The position numbers and the translations under genes are program-made. The notes under the pieces are model-generated. The model saw only the letters and a program-made list of their open reading frames with translations. It did no database searches and was not told where the DNA came from. Shown one piece after another: positions 17,371 through 25,906 of a stretch of 64,000 bases of DNA (position 1 is the first letter of the stretch; the number at the start of each line of letters is the position of its first letter). The stretch comes from Rhodospirillaceae bacterium (GTDB taxonomy: Bacteria > Pseudomonadota > Alphaproteobacteria > Rhodospirillales > Rhodospirillaceae): the NCBI GenBank assembly GCA_028822445.1, contig JAPKDQ010000007.1, forward strand, positions 1-64,000. The letters run 5' to 3'.

Positions 17371-19026
17371 ATGAAGCGCGCACTCCCACGTATCGATGAA
17401 GGAAATTTCTTGGTAGAGGCGGTTAAACGCCACCAAGCAGGTGATCTCGCGGGCGCAAGGGACCTGTATCGGGCGATCCTGACCCAGAACCCCAAGCATG
17501 CAGATGCTATATTCAGAATAGGTACAATCGCATTACAGGTTAACCAATACGATAAGGCCGCTGATTATATACGGCAGGCTATTAAGGTCGGTCCGGTCAC
17601 AAGTGCCATGTTGATCAACCTTGGGGCAGCACTTCGGGGTCTAGAAGAGTACAAGTCTGCTATCAGAGCGTATGATCGCGCCATCAAGCTCAATGTTAAC
17701 CTGGCCGATGCCTACTACAATAAAGGCCGCGCCCTTCAATCTCTAAAAAAGTTCGAAGAAGCCAAGGATAGTTACAAACTTGCTTTGTCGGTCAATGATA
17801 AAGAAGCAGACACCTGGATAAACCTAGGCACTGTCCAACGTGAATTAGGCGAAGCAGACGACGCACTCTATGCATTTGAAGTTGCAATGCGGCTCAACCC
17901 AATTATGGCCGCAGGCTACAGTAATGCGGCAGCAATATATTTTGACAGTGCATTGTTCGAAAAGTCGATGGTTATGATGGACAAGGCGATCGAACTCGAG
18001 CCAGAGAATTACGCCTACAGGGAAAAGCTTGGGTTTTTCCTCCGCTCGGTTGGGAATTTAGAACGAGGCTGGGTAGATTTTGATATTCGCTTCCTTGCCC
18101 ATGAAGAGGCAAAGGCTAACCGGAGACCTGAGCCTCCACCTTATTGGAACGATGAAGACTTGAGTAATAGAAAGATACTCTTATGGACTGAGCAAGGACT
18201 AGGGGAGGAAGTTTTTAGCGCCGGCATAATTCCAGACCTGCTAGAAACCGGGGCGCAATGCGTCATCGAATGCTCGGAGCGTATGCAGCCACTACTCCAG
18301 AGAAGTTTTCCGTCAATTAAAGTTACGAGATGGTTAGATAACCGGGAGACGGTAAATCAAGCGTCCCCCCCATTTGAATTTCAGTGCCCCGCTTTAAGCA
18401 TGGTTAAAACTTTCCGCCCAACAGTAGATAGCATCACGAACCATGTTCCATACATTAGAGCAGACCCAAAGTTAGTCGTCGATCTCCGCTCGAAATATGA
18501 AGAACTGGCGCAGGGCAAACGTATAATTGGCATTTCCTGGCGCAGTAAGAATCCAGAATTAGGCAAAGACAAGACTGTCCCAATAATGGGTTGGCGCCCA
18601 ATTCTAGATGCGGAAGATGTTTTCTTTGTAAACTTGCAATATGGCGAATGTACTGAAGAAATTGAAGAGGTGAAAAGTAAACTCGGCGTGGACATATTCG
18701 TCGACCCTGATGTGGATGCATTGGGAGACTTAGATCCCGTGATCGCGCAAATCGCAGCAACAGATTTGATTATATCTGCTTCAAATTCAAACGTTCACTT
18801 CGCAGGCGCAATGGGAACCCCTGTCTGGTCGATGCTGCCCAAATCCCGGGGTTTATTATGGTTTTGGTTTATGGATCGGAGTGACAGCCCTTGGTATCCA
18901 TCAGTTCGGTTATTCCGTCAGCAATCTGCACCGTCTCAAGATCACTCCTGGTGGACAGAGGTTATTGACGACGTTGCTGCAGCACTGCCTCAATGGCTGG
19001 CTGCACCGCTGGCGCCACGGCCGTAG
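17371..19026 (+). CDS. TPR-glycosyltransferase (GT9-like), module E
   Basis: 551 aa. TPRs cover residues about 10-215 (VKRHQAGDLAGARDLYRAIL, NKGRALQSLKKFEEAKDSY). The GT9-like domain covers about 265-540: LWTEQGLGEEVFSAG, IGISWRSKNPELGKDKT, NLQYGECTEEIEE. The donor-site signature differs from its relatives: SASNSNVHFAGAMGTPVWS replaces the SNTTAH pattern, keeping the Asn and His but changing the two residues between them. This may change donor choice or activity. The end, WFWFMDRSDSPWYPSVRLFRQ, is the part most like the decayed copy at 11.6-11.9 kb. Five bases separate it from the next module. Confidence 0.8.
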   Translation: MKRALPRIDEGNFLVEAVKRHQAGDLAGARDLYRAILTQNPKHADAIFRIGTIALQVNQYDKAADYIRQAIKVGPVTSAMLINLGAALRGLEEYKSAIRAYDRAIKLNVNLADAYYNKGRALQSLKKFEEAKDSYKLALSVNDKEADTWINLGTVQRELGEADDALYAFEVAMRLNPIMAAGYSNAAAIYFDSALFEKSMVMMDKAIELEPENYAYREKLGFFLRSVGNLERGWVDFDIRFLAHEEAKANRRPEPPPYWNDEDLSNRKILLWTEQGLGEEVFSAGIIPDLLETGAQCVIECSERMQPLLQRSFPSIKVTRWLDNRETVNQASPPFEFQCPALSMVKTFRPTVDSITNHVPYIRADPKLVVDLRSKYEELAQGKRIIGISWRSKNPELGKDKTVPIMGWRPILDAEDVFFVNLQYGECTEEIEEVKSKLGVDIFVDPDVDALGDLDPVIAQIAATDLIISASNSNVHFAGAMGTPVWSMLPKSRGLLWFWFMDRSDSPWYPSVRLFRQQSAPSQDHSWWTEVIDDVAAALPQWLAAPLAPRP

Positions 19027-19031
19027 CCCTC

Positions 19032-20726
19032 ATGGCACCACAAACTCTCGCGCAACTTCTCGAGGCAGCCGTCAATCATCATCAAGCTGGCAATCTAAAG
19101 AAGGCTGAACAGCTATACCTAAAAGCCCTTAAGCATGACCCTAACCAGCCAGACGCGCTCAATTTACTCGGCGTTCTTACTCAGCAACTCGGCAACACCC
19201 CAAAAGCGCTGTCCTTATTCGAGCAAGCAATTGAAGCCGCACCGCACCTTGCAAGCATTCACTTCAACAAGGGTAAATCTCTACACGATGACGGACGCAT
19301 AGAAGGTGCTAAAGCAGCATACGAAATGGCATTGTCTTGCGACCCAAGGTTTCCAGGCGCAATTCTTAATCTTAGCGTATTATTACAAGAGAAAGATCAG
19401 ACCGAGGAAGCACTGAAGTATTTAAACACCCTGATTAAACTCGCCCCAGACCATCAAAAAGCGCACTACAACATTGGAAAATGTTACCAGGCTCAGTGTC
19501 GCTTCGATGACGCCCTAATCGCATTTAACAAAGCGTTAGGCTTTAACCCTAATGACCATGACGCTCATTTCGCGATCGCCAACACCTTCAGCGACATCGC
19601 AAACTATGACGACGCCATCAAGCACATCAAAATTGCCATCACCATCAAACCAGGTTGGGCTCAAGCTTATAACAACTGGGCAAATTACTTAGCAGGCCAG
19701 GACAAACACGAAGAAGCGGTATCCGTTTTCGATCAAGCAATCTCATGCGAACCGAACAACATCAATGCTCGCGTAAATCGAAGCCTATCTTTACTTACCC
19801 TCGGGAAATTAGAGGCTGGTTGGAAAGACTATAAGTACCGCGCCGAATCTGACGCGCCTTATTACCGCACTGTTGCGAGCGAACTCCCGCGTTGGGATGG
19901 CTCAGACCTCAGAGATAAATCTATTTTAGTATGGAATGAGCAAGGCCTAGGGGAAGAGATCCTCTTCGCTAGCCTACTTTCTGACCTCGCTAAAATTGCT
20001 AGCCGCTGCACCCTATTATGCTCACCCAAACTCTATCTGGTTTTTAAACGGTCCTTTTCTCACTTCCCAGGCCTAGAAATTACGAACAGTGAGCACACGC
20101 AATTTACCGATTCAGATTTCGACTTCCAGACGTCTTTAGCCGATTTAGGGCGGTTTTTTAGATCGTCCCTATCTAAATTTCCAAAGCCAACGCCTTACCT
20201 AACTTGGAATCCAGCACTTAGAAACTCTTTCAGAGCGGACTTAGAAGAACGGTTTGGCAAAAACCGAAAATTCGTTGGGATATCCTGGGCTAGCGATAAT
20301 CCCATCATAGGTAAGGAGAAGACTGTGCCTCTGGGCCAATGGCAGACATTGCTATCTAGCCCTGGCGTGACGTTTATAAATGTACAATACGGTAGCGCGG
20401 CAATGGATACCGCAGTTCTGCCACCAGAACTCAGACGCAATATTGTGACTGTGAATACTGTGAACCTTGATGGCGACCTTGAGGACACTTTGGCCTTACT
20501 CGGCGCGCTTGACGAATTCGTAACCTCCAGCAACACGACAGCTCACCTAGCCGGAGCAGCAGGCGTTCAGACCCACGTCATGGTCCCCCGCGCGCGCGCG
20601 CGCATCTGGTACTGGTTTCTTGAAGGATCAAGCGGCCCTTGGTATGCGGCAGTTCATTTGCATCGCCCAAACCGGGCCGGCACATTTGAGGACGCTATGG
20701 GCAACATAGCAAAAGGCCTTCTGTGA
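19032..20726 (+). CDS. TPR-glycosyltransferase (GT9-like), module F
   Basis: About 564 aa. TPRs cover residues about 5-260 (NHHQAGNLKKAEQLYLKAL, LLGVLTQQLGNTPKAL, IGKCYQAQCRFDDALIAF). The GT9-like domain follows: WNEQGLGEEILFASL, VGISWASDNPIIGKEKT, NVQYGSAAMD, SSNTTAHLAGAAGVQTHVM and IWYWFLEGSSGPWYAAV. Start set at ATG 19032, just after the stop of module E; the longer ORF-track start at 18993 would overlap it and lacks family similarity. Last member of the E-F array. Transcription probably ends or weakens in the following 280 bases, because the next gene has its own promoter-like sequence. Confidence 0.82.
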   Translation: MAPQTLAQLLEAAVNHHQAGNLKKAEQLYLKALKHDPNQPDALNLLGVLTQQLGNTPKALSLFEQAIEAAPHLASIHFNKGKSLHDDGRIEGAKAAYEMALSCDPRFPGAILNLSVLLQEKDQTEEALKYLNTLIKLAPDHQKAHYNIGKCYQAQCRFDDALIAFNKALGFNPNDHDAHFAIANTFSDIANYDDAIKHIKIAITIKPGWAQAYNNWANYLAGQDKHEEAVSVFDQAISCEPNNINARVNRSLSLLTLGKLEAGWKDYKYRAESDAPYYRTVASELPRWDGSDLRDKSILVWNEQGLGEEILFASLLSDLAKIASRCTLLCSPKLYLVFKRSFSHFPGLEITNSEHTQFTDSDFDFQTSLADLGRFFRSSLSKFPKPTPYLTWNPALRNSFRADLEERFGKNRKFVGISWASDNPIIGKEKTVPLGQWQTLLSSPGVTFINVQYGSAAMDTAVLPPELRRNIVTVNTVNLDGDLEDTLALLGALDEFVTSSNTTAHLAGAAGVQTHVMVPRARARIWYWFLEGSSGPWYAAVHLHRPNRAGTFEDAMGNIAKGLL

Positions 20727-20895
20727 TCTTACCTTATTAGTAAGGACTTATTCTTTTTGTTCTGAGTTTACAGTACCAATGCTGGTAGCCCTGACATATA
20801 CTTCTTAATGATGGTCTAGGCAGACACTCGAAAGCAGAGCTCAAAAGGCCGTTACTGAATGTTGCCTTTTTGCCACATGGCCCTAGATTTTCCTA

Positions 20896-20925
20896 TTGAC
20901 TTTAACCCACTGGGACGTTGTTATA
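20896..20925 (+). promoter_or_regulatory. Candidate promoter of the secreted Ser/Thr-rich protein
   Basis: TTGACT at 20896-20901 is a near-consensus -35. GTTATA (20920-20925, spacing 18) or TGTTAT (20919-20924, spacing 17) can serve as -10. The start codon is about 85 bases downstream, and a strong RBS (AAGGGGAT) precedes it. This fits an independently and strongly transcribed gene within the secretion locus. Confidence 0.5.
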
Positions 20926-21009
20926 CGTATGTGCTGACGGGCGCTCGCGCGTATGCATGCGCGTACCTTTTAAATCAGATATCTGGAAACTCAAGGGGAT
21001 CCTTTTGAA

Positions 21010-22431
21010 ATGAAACGACAAACTCTTCTAAGCGGTAGTGCACTGTTGGCAACAACGGCACTATCAACAGCTGCAGTAGCAGGAGCATTTGTTCCGCTGG
21101 TAGCAGCTGGTGGCATTGTAGCTACAAAAATGACGGCTATTGGCCTATCTTCTCAGGTCTTCGGTGGAACTGCTCCAGAAACGCTCGTACTTGGCGGCTC
21201 TATAAGTGGCGGACAGATTGCTCTCGATTTCACCAACACCATCACAAGCACCTTTGACGTCACGGTCACACCAACCGGTGCGAACTTCGTTAGTGCATCA
21301 ACGGTTAAAGTGGCTTCTTACAAAAAAGACGCTAATAAATCGCTTGTTCTCGACACTAGCTTGGTTGGTTGTACCGTTCAGGTCTTGACTGATCGCATTC
21401 TGATCGAAGATTGCGCAGTTAGTGCGGCATCAGCAAAATCTGACGTTCTCCTGATTTCTGGACTTCAGTTCAACGAAGCTAATGGTCTTGCAACAGTAGG
21501 CAGCAGCATTTCGTTGAGTGCCGTTGTACAAGCCGCAAACGGTGGAACAACTTTTGAAACCGTTGCTTCTACAGCGATCATCACGAGTAAGGACTCGGTC
21601 GAAACTACGATCAAGGCTGGCACAACTGGCAAGTTGATTAATACATCAGTACCGCCATTTGCTACGTTTGCTTCTGCAGCAACAACCGTGTCACTGGCCA
21701 ACATCAAAAACAGCTCATCTGCTGCCGTTGGTGCTGACCTAGCAACAAACCTTGCCGCAGTACCTTCTGCCATCACAAATACTGTTGAGCTTACAGTCAC
21801 TCACGGCGTTCTCACGGACGCAGCGACGACTCAGCTCGTGGCAGGTGCAGTAACGGTTATAGCGTCGAACTTTAAATCAAACGTCGCTTCGTTTACGTTT
21901 GTAGGCGCTGCAACGATTACGTCTTATGACATAAGCGTTGCGTTTAATGGCACTACAGCAGTCGGTAACTGGGCTGCAGGCACCGTCGCCGTCGTGTTCA
22001 CTAAAGGCTCCGCACTTGCAACAGGTATTGCTAATGCAAGTGGGGCTCTCGCCGCAATCGCACGTAGCGGTATGTCAACTTCCATCAACACAGCTAACTC
22101 ATCCGTAGCTGGTGGAACGGCCTTCCAATCCTTGGTCCGTATCACTAACAACGGCTCAGTATCTGGCGCAGCAACCGTCATTGTTCGCAATGATAAGACT
22201 GGTGTCATTCTCGGCACCTTCACAACTGCTGACATTGTTGCCAATGGAACACTGCAAATCAGTATGCCTACGATTGAAGGCGCAACTGGTATTACACCAG
22301 CTGGTCAATACAACCTTGCAATCAGTGGACCATTTACTGGTTACGCACAGCACGTCATGTTCAACTCGACTGCTGGCACGTTTGTTGATCTGTCCGGTTT
22401 CCGGAAGGGCGCTGGTACAAACGCACCTTAA
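21010..22431 (+). CDS. Sec-exported Ser/Thr-rich protein, candidate T2SS substrate
   Basis: 473 aa. Signal peptide: MKRQTLLSGSALLATTALSTAAVAG, with a likely Ala-x-Ala cleavage near residue 24. The mature part is rich in small residues. By hand count Ser plus Thr make up about 117 of 473 residues, with many Ala, Val and Gly, little charge, and only two cysteines (GCTVQ and EDCAV) that could form one disulfide. The predicted style is beta-rich, like surface-layer or adhesin-type proteins, but I recognise no named family. No lipobox, LPXTG or autotransporter end is seen. It has its own candidate promoter, strong RBS and strong terminator, implying high expression. Flanked by glycosyltransferases and gspF, it is the best candidate for the protein secreted by this T2SS and for glycosylation; both are inference. 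Confidence 0.75.
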   Translation: MKRQTLLSGSALLATTALSTAAVAGAFVPLVAAGGIVATKMTAIGLSSQVFGGTAPETLVLGGSISGGQIALDFTNTITSTFDVTVTPTGANFVSASTVKVASYKKDANKSLVLDTSLVGCTVQVLTDRILIEDCAVSAASAKSDVLLISGLQFNEANGLATVGSSISLSAVVQAANGGTTFETVASTAIITSKDSVETTIKAGTTGKLINTSVPPFATFASAATTVSLANIKNSSSAAVGADLATNLAAVPSAITNTVELTVTHGVLTDAATTQLVAGAVTVIASNFKSNVASFTFVGAATITSYDISVAFNGTTAVGNWAAGTVAVVFTKGSALATGIANASGALAAIARSGMSTSINTANSSVAGGTAFQSLVRITNNGSVSGAATVIVRNDKTGVILGTFTTADIVANGTLQISMPTIEGATGITPAGQYNLAISGPFTGYAQHVMFNSTAGTFVDLSGFRKGAGTNAP

Positions 22432-22471
22432 GGCTTCTAAAAATAACAGCTTTTTCGAAAGCTGGACTAAA

Positions 22472-22500
22472 GGGGAGAGCTTTGCTCTCCCCTTTTTTTT
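22472..22500 (+). terminator. Strong intrinsic terminator after the secreted-protein gene
   Basis: GGGGAGAGC / GCTCTCCCC is a perfect 9-bp stem with a 3-base TTT loop, followed at once by eight T residues. It isolates the secreted-protein transcript from gspF and the rest of the operon. Confidence 0.95.
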
Positions 22501-22645
22501 GCCTACTCTTCTGGGAATACTTTTACCGTAATTATCCGCAGAGACCACAATCGCTCTAAATCCAATTTATGACATTCGCTTAACTTCCCATTGTGGTCGC
22601 CAAAAGGTTACAAGTTAGTCTTAGCCTGAAAGGGAGACGGTAACC

Positions 22646-23857
22646 GTGTCACGTTTTGATTATGAGGCAGTAGACCACGCTGGAAAGCCGCTGGTTGGCC
22701 AGGTATCGGCGGACACTCAACGCGATGCGTTAAGGCTACTGTCTGATAGGGGTTTGACCACGGTTTCTATCGCAACGTCGAAGCCACCCCGCCAAGTCTC
22801 CAGGCACCTCACTTTTAAACGCGCGCCGAAGACACAAGATTACATTCTAACGGTAAAGCAATTAGCGCTTTTACTGAACTCGGGTGTCCCACTCATCGCA
22901 GCGGTCGACACGCTGAAATCTCAAGGCCTCCACCCAGACCTCATGGCTGCCTTTGATGGCATGTCAAAGTCTCTTCGGTCAGGCGCGTCCTTCTCGAACG
23001 CATTCAAGAAAACACTGCCCGAGCTTCCCTCTTATGCTGCCCAACTCTGTGCTGCCGGAGAGTCTATTGGTGAATTGGGCCCTGCACTTTCTGATACAGC
23101 CACTCAAATGGAATATGAATACCGCGTTAAGCAGGACATTCGAAACGCGCTGACCTATCCAGCAATTCTTGTTTCAGCCGGACTCGCAGCCGTACTATTC
23201 ATTTTTCTAGTCGTTGTGCCTCGGTTTTCAGCGATGTTGGCAAGCTCTAAAGAGCCCTTGCCATTTCTTTCAGAACTCGTGCTATCGACCGGAATGGCAT
23301 TAAGTGAAAACCGCTCACTAGTCTTTCTCTCCCTCGCATTACTCATCGGGGTGTCTATATGGCTACTCAAACAATCTGCGGTTCGGGAGGCACTACATCA
23401 ATACATGACATCTGTGCCGTTACTAGGGTCGTGGCTAAGAGAGTCAGAACTAGCCAGGTGGTCATCCATGCTGAGCACTATGCTCAAACACGGCGTCGAC
23501 CTAATTAAGGCTTTGGAGTTCGCGCGTGGAACGATTGCGATTAAATCCATTAGCACACGCATGGAACAAGTCAGCAAACTTGTACGCGGCGGGAAATCAC
23601 TTTCAATTGCGATGCGCGAACAAGAAACATTTTCTGATACAGCATTGAGTCTAGTGCAAGTAGGCGAGGAATCGGGTGAGCTCGCGAGCATGCTCGGTTC
23701 ACTTGCAAACTTATATGAAGAATCTGGGCGGCAAAGAATGAAGCGCTTTTTACTAATACTAGAGCCGGCTGCGATCATTCTGATTGGCATCGTGATCGGT
23801 GGAATCGTAACGGCCATTATGTTAGCAATCACCAGCATCAATCAGGTCTCATTGTAG
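22646..23857 (+). CDS. gspF: Type II secretion inner-membrane platform protein GspF
   Basis: 403-aa polytopic platform protein that couples the GspE ATPase to pseudopilus growth. It starts with the short beta-rich FDYEAVDHAGKPLVGQVSA element typical of the family. Two copies of the GspF/PilC helical domain follow (about residues 65-190, with LLLNSGVPLIAAVDTL and GESIGELGPALSD, and 265-390, with LKHGVDLIKALEFARG and GEESGELASMLG). Membrane helices follow the first copy and close the second (IILIGIVIGGIVTAIML). GTG start preceded by AGGGAGACGG. First gene of the F-G-H-I-J run, directly after the strong terminator, so it needs its own promoter in the 145 bases before it. Confidence 0.95.
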   Translation: MSRFDYEAVDHAGKPLVGQVSADTQRDALRLLSDRGLTTVSIATSKPPRQVSRHLTFKRAPKTQDYILTVKQLALLLNSGVPLIAAVDTLKSQGLHPDLMAAFDGMSKSLRSGASFSNAFKKTLPELPSYAAQLCAAGESIGELGPALSDTATQMEYEYRVKQDIRNALTYPAILVSAGLAAVLFIFLVVVPRFSAMLASSKEPLPFLSELVLSTGMALSENRSLVFLSLALLIGVSIWLLKQSAVREALHQYMTSVPLLGSWLRESELARWSSMLSTMLKHGVDLIKALEFARGTIAIKSISTRMEQVSKLVRGGKSLSIAMREQETFSDTALSLVQVGEESGELASMLGSLANLYEESGRQRMKRFLLILEPAAIILIGIVIGGIVTAIMLAITSINQVSL

Positions 23858-23869
23858 GATTACGGCGTC

Positions 23870-24337
23870 ATGCAGAAAAGCTACAATTCAGAGAAACGTA
23901 CTAAGAAATTAGTACAGCAAGGCGGGTTTACTTTACTCGAAATGCTTGTAGTGCTTGTCATCATCGGCCTTGTCGCAAGTTTAGTGGGGCCCCAGTTACT
24001 TGGGCGCGTAGATAGCTCTCGCGTTACAGCAGCGGATACGCAAATTCGTATGCTTAAAGGCGCACTGGACACGCTTCGGCTCGACGTTGGCCGATACCCA
24101 ACAGCAGAAGAGGGGTTAGGCTTACTGATGAGGCAGCCATCGGATGAGCGAACTCAAAGGAAATGGCAAGGGCCTTACCTTGCAGAATCAGTGCCCCCGG
24201 ATCCATGGGGGAATCCTTACCAATACAAACCAAGGAACTCTACGAACATAATACTTTATAGCTTTGGCGCGGACGGCAAGATTGATGGAGAAGGAATTGA
24301 TGCAGATGTCGGGTTCCTGGATTCTAAAGCCAAATAA
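23870..24337 (+). CDS. gspG: Major pseudopilin GspG
   Basis: 155 aa. A basic leader ends at QQGG, then FTLLEMLVVLVIIGLVASL with Glu at mature position 5, the classic prepilin peptidase site and polymerisation helix. The globular part has the family features RYPTAEEGLGLLM, DPWGNPYQYKPR and SFGADGKIDGEG (the calcium-binding loop region). It polymerises into the periplasmic pseudopilus. It starts 12 bases after gspF and overlaps gspH by 38 bases in another frame. Confidence 0.95.
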   Translation: MQKSYNSEKRTKKLVQQGGFTLLEMLVVLVIIGLVASLVGPQLLGRVDSSRVTAADTQIRMLKGALDTLRLDVGRYPTAEEGLGLLMRQPSDERTQRKWQGPYLAESVPPDPWGNPYQYKPRNSTNIILYSFGADGKIDGEGIDADVGFLDSKAK

Positions 24338-24821
24338 AAACAACCCCGCTGCTAACGGTTTCTCGCTGTTGGAAGTGCTGGTCGTGGTCTTTATTATAGG
24401 TCTCGCCGCTTCTCTTGTTATGCCTAATTTTCCGTTACTTTTTGACAGATTAGTCTACGCAAACCAGCGGGATACTTTTCTTCGCGAAATCAACACGCTT
24501 CCATACTCAGCATTCATATCAAATCAGGATCTAGTCCTAGCCAGCGGTACTCTGGAATCTAGCCCAGGTAAGGCAGAGAATGACGAGAGCGACGTCAATA
24601 GAACAATAGACATAAGCGACCTAGAACTGGAGGGCTCCTATAGGGCTCCAAATATACGCCCGGTCAAACTCGACATACCTAAAGGATGGACCATACGGGT
24701 ATCACAGCCCATCATCTACCGGGCCTCTGGCTTCTGTACCGGTGGCACGATCGATATTCTCGCCGGAGAACTAAGCTACGAATACGACCTAGCCCCCCCC
24801 TATTGCCAAGCCACCCCCTAA
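24300..24821 (+). CDS. gspH: Minor pseudopilin GspH
   Basis: About 173 aa. Leader of 17 or so residues, then ANG|FSLLEVLVVVFIIGLAASLV with the +5 Glu. The C-terminal globular domain is variable, as usual for GspH, and contains the WTIRVSQPIIYRASG strand region. I chose ATG 24300, preceded by GGAGAAGGA at good spacing, over the ORF-track start at 24264. The gene overlaps the 3' end of gspG. A run of eight C residues lies at 24793-24800, close to the stop codon; slippage there would change only the last residues. Confidence 0.85.
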   Translation: MQMSGSWILKPNKNNPAANGFSLLEVLVVVFIIGLAASLVMPNFPLLFDRLVYANQRDTFLREINTLPYSAFISNQDLVLASGTLESSPGKAENDESDVNRTIDISDLELEGSYRAPNIRPVKLDIPKGWTIRVSQPIIYRASGFCTGGTIDILAGELSYEYDLAPPYCQATP

Positions 24822-24827
24822 TTCAAG

Positions 24828-25283
24828 ATGAGCAGCTTAAGCCTACCCAGAGCCAAAAAAGGAAGCCAGGGCTTCACCTTTATTGAAGCGATTGTAGCTA
24901 TGGCAATCGTAGGCATGGCTGCATTGCCAATTTTGTTGCTCATTAGCCAATCACTTGACCAACTTACGAGGTCTGCCGACGCCAATGAACGCGCCTCAGC
25001 AATGCAATCAGCCATCGCAATAATAGATCCTATAAATCCTATGAATACGCCATCCGGTGAAACCTCTATGGGTACAATCTCGTTTACATGGACCAGCGAG
25101 CTCCTTGTTGCACCTAATGACGGAGAGCAGGTTGGCGCCGGGCTGCCAGGTTACCGCGTTGGTTTCTACAAGGTAACAATTGATGTGACCAAGATGGGAA
25201 GCCCTTGGTTTAACTTCGATATGCGCAAGGTAGGCTATGAAAAAATTCAGTATGGTTTGCCATTTGAGCGGTCAGGACTATGA
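24828..25283 (+). CDS. gspI: Minor pseudopilin GspI
   Basis: 151 aa. Leader MSSLSLPRAKKGSQG, then FTFIEAIVAMAIVGMAALPIL with the +5 Glu. The central and C-terminal region ends in PWFNFDMRKVGYEKIQYGL, rather short like other GspI proteins. With GspJ and GspK it would form the tip complex that primes the pseudopilus. Its stop overlaps the start of gspJ (ATGA at 25280), so the two are translationally coupled. Confidence 0.88.
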   Translation: MSSLSLPRAKKGSQGFTFIEAIVAMAIVGMAALPILLLISQSLDQLTRSADANERASAMQSAIAIIDPINPMNTPSGETSMGTISFTWTSELLVAPNDGEQVGAGLPGYRVGFYKVTIDVTKMGSPWFNFDMRKVGYEKIQYGLPFERSGL

Positions 25284-25906
25284 CAAGGAATAATCGCAAC
25301 CGGCAACGCGGGTTCACACTCTTGGAGGTGATCGTTGTTCTGATGATCTCAAGCCTGATCGCTACTATTCTTGTCCAAGGGCTATCACTTGTTCTGAATA
25401 CAAGGTTTCGGGTAATGAGCGCACTTACCCGGATTGAGACAGCAGGCCTCCAAACTAACATCATCGTAACGCCACTAAGAGGTTTGCTGCCGGACCACCA
25501 AGATGAGCTTGGCTTCTTTGCCGGAAATACACGGCAATTAAAGGGGCTAACCCTAAGTCCATTGCACGGGACAACGGGTGCGCCGACGGTATTTTCCATG
25601 GCACTTGAGCACAAGACTAGAGATGACGAGACGGTCCTCAATTACTTAGAAAACGGGTATGAGCCAGTAGAGTTGGCAAGGTGGCCAGGTAACGTCGGAG
25701 AATTTTCTTATGTTGGCCGTGAAGGTGTTTGGAAGAATAGATGGCCAGTAGTTTTACCAACCGATGCCGAAAAGATGCTCCAGGTACCAAGAACAATACG
25801 CCTAGACACTGGGTTAGAAACCCGGCCGGTTCACGTCGTTAGGGTAATGGGTCCTCACAATCGCCCCGTACGCCTTCAAGACACGCCGTTTAGAACCAGT
25901 CAGTGA
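25280..25906 (+). CDS. gspJ: Minor pseudopilin GspJ
   Basis: 208 aa. Leader RNRQRG, then FTLLEVIVVLMISSLIATILV with the +5 Glu. The globular part is larger than in GspI, as expected of GspJ. Position after gspI and before gspK supports the call, although a TPR-glycosyltransferase gene is inserted between J and K. Its stop overlaps the GTG start of that glycosyltransferase (GTGA), a sign that the inserted gene belongs to the operon. Confidence 0.85.
   Translation: MTRNNRNRQRGFTLLEVIVVLMISSLIATILVQGLSLVLNTRFRVMSALTRIETAGLQTNIIVTPLRGLLPDHQDELGFFAGNTRQLKGLTLSPLHGTTGAPTVFSMALEHKTRDDETVLNYLENGYEPVELARWPGNVGEFSYVGREGVWKNRWPVVLPTDAEKMLQVPRTIRLDTGLETRPVHVVRVMGPHNRPVRLQDTPFRTSQ

Noticed and set aside
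20587-20602. Alternating GC run (CGCGCGCGCGCGC) that could form Z-DNA
   Set aside because: It encodes the Arg-Ala-Arg-Ala stretch of module F in frame and is short, so I see no reason for a structural role.
22112-22548. ORFs of 130-139 aa overlapping the end of the secreted-protein gene on both strands
   Set aside because: They run through the terminator hairpin and lack family features; the in-frame signal-peptide gene explains the region.
24793-24800. Run of eight C residues as a phase-variation tract in gspH
   Set aside because: It lies a few codons before the stop, so slippage would alter only the extreme C-terminus; a switch is unlikely.
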